From NCBI GenBank assembly GCA_964648695.1, contig CAZYLH010000014.1, positions 1 through 26,760 of the forward strand: a stretch of DNA of 26,760 nucleotides, in the 5' to 3' direction. Positions 22,729 to 26,760 of this stretch are shown in pieces. The notes beneath the pieces were generated by a model. The model searched no databases. It saw only the letters and a list, made by a program, of their open reading frames with translations, and was not told the DNA's origin. This DNA is from UBA4292 sp964648695 (GTDB taxonomy: Bacteria; Bacillota; Clostridia; Lachnospirales; Lachnospiraceae). Both the position numbers and the translations under genes were made by a program. Within the stretch, counting starts at the first letter, position 1; each line of letters opens with the position of its first letter.

Positions 22729-23579
22729 TTTCCTCCGTAAACTTTCATAACATCTGCTTTTTTAATAAAGATGCTTGCCTTTTTATATCTCACACGGCAA
22801 AGTAGCGGAGCCTTCGGATCCATCTCCACGAATTGGTGGTTTAATTTGTCCTCGATCACGGCAGTTCCGTTAAACACCGCATCCACCAGCCCGATATAGT
22901 CGTCGAGATAACTTTTTGCGATGGGGAAGCCATTGTGGTTTGGCAAAAGCCAGTCATATTCTGTTCCCAGCTCCTTCATTCTCAGCGTATTGCTCTTGAA
23001 ATTTTCCAGGCGTTCTTTTACATCGTAGGGCGCATCAGGATTTTTGGAATTATCAAACAGCATAACCTGAGCCGACTCCATATCATCGCCGCAGAAAAAC
23101 AGTCGTTCCTTCCTGTCAAGGTAGAACAGGCTGCTGTTGCAGTGGGCAGGCTTTGCTTCAACCACCTCGATCACCCTCTCTCCCAGATCGATCTTATCTC
23201 CATCTTTTAACCAGATTTTCTTATAGTCCACAAATGGCAGCTTTTTTATATCAAAAGGAACCGAGCCAGGCGTTTCCACAGAAGGTGCATCGAGCAGAGC
23301 GCCCTCGCTCATATAAACCTCCTCAAACTCTCCGTTTCCAGCCGCATGGTCCGGATGATAGTGGGTGTTTGCCACGATGATCGGCTTGTCTGTTAGCTTT
23401 TCTACAAACGCTCTGAGGTTACCCACACCGTAGCCCGTGTCGATAAGGAGAGCTTTGTCTTTTCCTTCCAGAAGGTACATATTTTCAGTGCCGTTCATAA
23501 AATTGATGAACCATGTCCCCTCTTTTGCCTCCCATGCCATATAACTTCCAAAGATCATTTCCAGTGATGGTTCCTGCAT
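22725..23579 (-). CDS. Metallo-beta-lactamase-fold hydrolase
   Basis: This 284-residue metallo-beta-lactamase-fold protein has the metal-binding THYHPDH motif (His73, His75, Asp77, His78), His146 (AKPAHCNSS), Asp165 (FFCGDDMES) and a later histidine in LLPNHNGFP. The usual GHTPGS after the third metal ligand is AHCNSS, so it is not a standard glyoxalase II or lactamase. GGAAGGACTAAAA precedes the ATG. It lies 50 nt after the rhamnosidase and overlaps pgmB. A lactonase or phosphoesterase step in deoxysugar metabolism is possible but unproven. Confidence 0.82.
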   Translation of the reverse strand: MQEPSLEMIFGSYMAWEAKEGTWFINFMNGTENMYLLEGKDKALLIDTGYGVGNLRAFVEKLTDKPIIVANTHYHPDHAAGNGEFEEVYMSEGALLDAPSVETPGSVPFDIKKLPFVDYKKIWLKDGDKIDLGERVIEVVEAKPAHCNSSLFYLDRKERLFFCGDDMESAQVMLFDNSKNPDAPYDVKERLENFKSNTLRMKELGTEYDWLLPNHNGFPIAKSYLDDYIGLVDAVFNGTAVIEDKLNHQFVEMDPKAPLLCRVRYKKASIFIKKADVMKVYGGK

Positions 23580-23629
23580 TTTTAGTCCTTCCTTTCTTAA
23601 ATTTATTTAAAAGTGTCTTTCAGGCCGAT

Positions 23630-26413
23630 TTAAATGACCGCCAGATTTTCAAGTTCCTTAACCGCTTTTTTTAGCTGCTCCGGATCAAAAGGAAGAAATC
23701 CCAGGTGTGATATGGCCTCTAAGGTTTCAAATCCAAATTCCGTATCCCCTGCCTTTGCCATTCCCGCTAGAGGCGGCGCATATTTTGCCAGGATACCAAG
23801 TGCCCTCTCATCCTGCCCTATCCTGTTAAGAGTTGTGTTCCAGCCATAGGGATGGATGTAATCCTTTGTGGGCATATATTCAAAATCATACGAGCCCGCG
23901 CTTAGGGTCTGCTCACCTTTTTCATAGTCCGGCAAGCGCACATCTGCCGTACAGCCAAAAGGTATCTCCACATGTACTTTAAGTTTTCCGTCTTTACATA
24001 TCTCAAAGTCACACACATACTTGCCGCTGGCAGAATCATAGCTACACTTAAGTCTTGGCAGGCGGATATCCGGATGCGGCGCAACCACCGCCTTCTTAAA
24101 TCCCGGCTCTGCCGGGCGGATGCCCGCCGCAAAACCGTACACAAACTCCATGACAGAACCGTAGGAATAGTGGTTTAGCGAATTCATGCCAGTGGGGCTT
24201 ATCTTGCCATCCGGAAGGACAGAATTCCATCTCTCCCAGACAGTGGTGGCTCCCATATTGACAGCATACAGCCAGCTCGGGAATTCCTCGCGAAGAAGCA
24301 GGTCATAAGCCAGCTCATAAAGTCCAGCCTCAGCAAGCACGCTGCACAGAAGCGGAGCACCTACAAAGCCGCATTTGATCTGATTTCCATCATTTTTCAT
24401 CCGCTCCTTAAACTCTTCTATGGTGCGTTCTCTGTCAATGTAAATTCCAAACTTTAGGGCAATGACATATGATGCCTGGGTGTTCATCGCCAGTCTTCCG
24501 TTTGGCGTAAAGTACTCACGCAATATGGCGGCACGGATTTTTTTCTCAAGCTCTTTATATCTGGCGGCATCTTCTTTTTTACCAAGTTTTTCAGCTGCCT
24601 CTTTTACAAAACCTACTGACCTGCAGTAATACATGGAGGCGATGTAGGTATCCTCCGTACTCCCCTTAAAGCTATCCTGACTTGCTCCGTCTAGGGCAAG
24701 CCAGTCCCCGAAATGAAAGCCAAAATCAAACAAATAGTGCCTTTCTCCCCGCTCTGCGTCCTTCCGGTCGATATAGTCCACCCAGTCCTTCATCATGGGA
24801 TAGCAGTATTTTAGCTCTTCCATACTGCCGTAATATTTGTACAGCGTATGCGGGAGGAAGGTGCCGATATCTCCCCAGACACTTCCCACATCATCCTTGT
24901 GCCCGATATTTGGCACATAGTTTGGAATAGCGCCTTCTAGGAATTTCTGCTCGTCTCTTAAGTCCTTTACAAACTTGTGGAAGAACGCCCTTGTATCCAT
25001 ATGATAGCTTGCCGTCGGGGAGAAAACCTGCGCATCTCCTGTCCATCCAAGGCGCTCATTTCTCTGCGGGCAGTCCGTTGGGATATCAAGGAAATTTGAT
25101 TTCATTCCCCAGACAGTGTTCTCATAAAGGCGGTTTATCTTATCACTGGAGGTATGGATATACCCGGTGCGTAAAAGATCCGAGTAGAGAACCTTACCCC
25201 TAAAATTCTCCTTTTTAAGCTCTCCTTCCCATCCACTCACCTTCACATAGCGAAAGCCGTAAAAGCTAAAATGCGCTCGCACAGTTTCGGGATTTCCATC
25301 AGAGACGTAGACAAACTGAGATTCTGCCTCGCGGTAGTTTTCGTTATAGAAATTGCCGTTTTGCAGGATTTCCCCAAAGTTTAGCACTACCCTCGCGCCT
25401 CTTGGAAGCTCTGCCCTAAACTCTAAATATCCCGCAAAATTCTGCCCCATATCAAGAACTGTCTCGCCTGCCGGGGTATGGATGATTTCTTTTACAGCCA
25501 CATCTTCTTTTACGATAACCGGAAGGCTTAAACGGTCCATAAGATGGGATTTTATAAGGTACTTTGTCCCGGGATCGTTTTCAGGCTCTGCTAAAACCTC
25601 CACTCCTTTCCATGGATTCTCCTTACCATCCCAGAAAAGGCGGTTTAAAATCTCCCCGAAATAAATTCCAGATTCCTCTATATCAGAAGCCTTATACTGC
25701 CATGTAGCGTCAGTGCAGATACACTCCTCGGCACCGTCCTCATACTCCAGATAAAGCTCTGCGATTGCCGCCATGCGGTCTCCGTAATTTCCTTCTTGAC
25801 CCTCCAATCCAAAGACACCCATGTACCAGCCTTTGCCAAGCAGGAATTCAATGCAGTTTTCCCCTTCTTTTACATCCGCTGGAAATGTAAATGTCTGAAT
25901 ATTTGTCTCATAGTTGTTGATATACGGCGTAAGATACTCTTTTCCAAGCTTCTTACCGTTTAAATATGCCTCAAACACTCCCACGCCGGACGCATAAAGC
26001 CTTGCCCGCTTTACCGGCTGCCCTACCTTAAAGGTTTTTCTAAGAACAGGGTGGCACCGGTCCTCCTTTGCGGGAGATATCCACTGTGCCTTCCACTCTT
26101 CTTTCATCTTCCCGGTCTCAAAATATCCGGTTTTGCTAGCAGAATCTCCACTGTCTCCGATAACCTCCACCCGGTAGTAGTACTTGGTCCTTGGCTTTAA
26201 TTCCACTTCCAAACAGGTTCCGGTCTTATCAAGATCACTGCCTTCCTTTTCCCAGAGGATCTTAGAAAAATCCTTTGTGGCACTGACCTGAATTTTAGCG
26301 TTTACCTGCTCTTTGCTCTTAGTCTCTTCCACCTTCCATGAGCAAATCACTCTGCCCAAGGTATACCCTACCGGATCCGTAATCCCGTTGATCTTTAACT
26401 GCGTTATTTTCAT
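23630..26413 (-). CDS. GH78 alpha-L-rhamnosidase
   Basis: This 927-residue inverting glycosidase releases terminal alpha-L-rhamnose. An N-terminal fibronectin-like domain (about 1-105) and beta-sandwich domains with PYINNYETN and MGQNFAGYLEF precede the (alpha/alpha)6 catalytic barrel, which holds DCPQRNERLGWTGDAQ with Asp447, Glu453 and Asp459 and the second catalytic Glu727 in TTVWERWNS. A beta-sandwich (PHPDIRLPRLKCSYDS) follows. Residues 847-927 form an extra, mostly helical tail not needed for the core fold. There is no signal peptide, so imported rhamnosides are probably cut in the cytoplasm. AAGAAAGGAAAGACGG precedes the ATG. The GH3 gene ends 68 nt upstream, so both are likely in one operon. 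Confidence 0.95.
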   Translation of the reverse strand: MKITQLKINGITDPVGYTLGRVICSWKVEETKSKEQVNAKIQVSATKDFSKILWEKEGSDLDKTGTCLEVELKPRTKYYYRVEVIGDSGDSASKTGYFETGKMKEEWKAQWISPAKEDRCHPVLRKTFKVGQPVKRARLYASGVGVFEAYLNGKKLGKEYLTPYINNYETNIQTFTFPADVKEGENCIEFLLGKGWYMGVFGLEGQEGNYGDRMAAIAELYLEYEDGAEECICTDATWQYKASDIEESGIYFGEILNRLFWDGKENPWKGVEVLAEPENDPGTKYLIKSHLMDRLSLPVIVKEDVAVKEIIHTPAGETVLDMGQNFAGYLEFRAELPRGARVVLNFGEILQNGNFYNENYREAESQFVYVSDGNPETVRAHFSFYGFRYVKVSGWEGELKKENFRGKVLYSDLLRTGYIHTSSDKINRLYENTVWGMKSNFLDIPTDCPQRNERLGWTGDAQVFSPTASYHMDTRAFFHKFVKDLRDEQKFLEGAIPNYVPNIGHKDDVGSVWGDIGTFLPHTLYKYYGSMEELKYCYPMMKDWVDYIDRKDAERGERHYLFDFGFHFGDWLALDGASQDSFKGSTEDTYIASMYYCRSVGFVKEAAEKLGKKEDAARYKELEKKIRAAILREYFTPNGRLAMNTQASYVIALKFGIYIDRERTIEEFKERMKNDGNQIKCGFVGAPLLCSVLAEAGLYELAYDLLLREEFPSWLYAVNMGATTVWERWNSVLPDGKISPTGMNSLNHYSYGSVMEFVYGFAAGIRPAEPGFKKAVVAPHPDIRLPRLKCSYDSASGKYVCDFEICKDGKLKVHVEIPFGCTADVRLPDYEKGEQTLSAGSYDFEYMPTKDYIHPYGWNTTLNRIGQDERALGILAKYAPPLAGMAKAGDTEFGFETLEAISHLGFLPFDPEQLKKAVKELENLAVI

Positions 26414-26481
26414 CCGTCTTTCCTTTCTTAATTTAAGCGCGTCTAGAAAATGCCTACTTGTGACACACCGTCCACTGCTTT

Positions 26482-26760
26482 CTACAACGCTAAGTCAATC
26501 TTGCCACAGAAAGGATCAATGGGTGATGTTCCCTTAAACTCGCTTTTTCCTAGAAGCTTGTCAATCGCAGCCTCGATCACATATTCCGAATTACAATATC
26601 CGTTCACATATGTCTTAATCATGGGAGCGTCCAGCAGATGATAGGGGTTTCCCACGCTGACAAACAGAGCGGGCACCTCATAGACCATCCACGGCATATT
26701 ATTTCCTAACCCGAACATGGTGTGCCAGTTTAGGCGGGATACCGTCTTGTTTGATGCAGT
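26482..26760 (-). CDS. GH3 glycosidase, C-terminal part (cut by right edge)
   Basis: The minus-strand frame is open to the window edge and encodes the last 92 residues of a larger protein. The stretch PALFVSVGNPYHLLDAPMIK, followed by TYVNGYCNSEYVIEAAIDKL and GKSEFKGTSPIDPFCG, matches the C-terminal domain of GH3 enzymes of the beta-N-acetylhexosaminidase-like group common in clostridia. The ATG at 26718 is internal, since coding continues upstream (SRLNWHTMFGLG). The catalytic domain lies beyond the window, so specificity is unknown. It is upstream of, and probably co-transcribed with, the GH78 gene. Confidence 0.8.
   Translation of the reverse strand, partial: TASNKTVSRLNWHTMFGLGNNMPWMVYEVPALFVSVGNPYHLLDAPMIKTYVNGYCNSEYVIEAAIDKLLGKSEFKGTSPIDPFCGKIDLAL

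Overview
The window reads as chromosomal DNA from a low-to-mid G+C Firmicute, most likely a gut Lachnospiraceae-type clostridium. This is inferred from the FabK-type fatty-acid synthesis cluster with a fused AccD-AccA carboxyltransferase, strong AGGAGG-type ribosome binding sites, a CIRCE/HrcA-controlled small heat-shock gene, and cytoplasmic plant-glycan enzymes (GH78, GH29, GH3, a GH113-like protein). Almost everything lies on the minus strand; the AraC regulator at 15264-16142 is the only clear plus-strand gene. I saw no rRNA, tRNA, CRISPR array or insertion sequence. There is one 100-N assembly gap at 16410-16509.

Left part (1-11.5 kb). A LacI-type regulator has its own terminator, and a possible gene start runs off the left edge. 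Next is the type II fatty-acid synthesis operon, transcribed acpP-fabK-fabD-fabG-fabF-fabZ-accDA-fabH-marR with tiny gaps or overlaps. It starts from a consensus sigma-A promoter followed by a perfect FabT-like palindrome, so the distal MarR gene probably encodes the operon's own repressor. accB and accC are missing from the places where clostridial clusters usually carry them. Upstream lie thrH and an SCP2-domain gene with a lysine-rich, histone-H1-like tail, then a small heat-shock gene with a textbook promoter/CIRCE arrangement.

Middle (11.5-16.1 kb). Two overlapping half-transporter genes form a heterodimeric ABC exporter. Sequence asymmetry shows one consensus and one degenerate ATP site. 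The divergent AraC/cupin regulator follows. Its 3' end contains the intrinsic terminator of the convergent sugar operon.

Right part (16.1-26.8 kb). Two minus-strand sugar transcription units are present. The first runs GH113-like glycosidase, small metal-binding (HMA) protein, GH29 alpha-L-fucosidase. The second runs GH3 (cut by the right edge), GH78 alpha-L-rhamnosidase, metallo-beta-lactamase-fold protein, beta-phosphoglucomutase-like HAD protein, acetyl-esterase-like hydrolase, rhaA, rhaD, and ends at a strong terminator. Together they suggest intracellular release of L-rhamnose and L-fucose from imported, possibly acetylated glycosides, followed by rhamnose isomerisation and aldol cleavage. 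The rhamnulokinase (rhaB) is not in the window. I found no clearly new defence or mobile system; the most unusual item is the SCP2/histone-like-tail protein.
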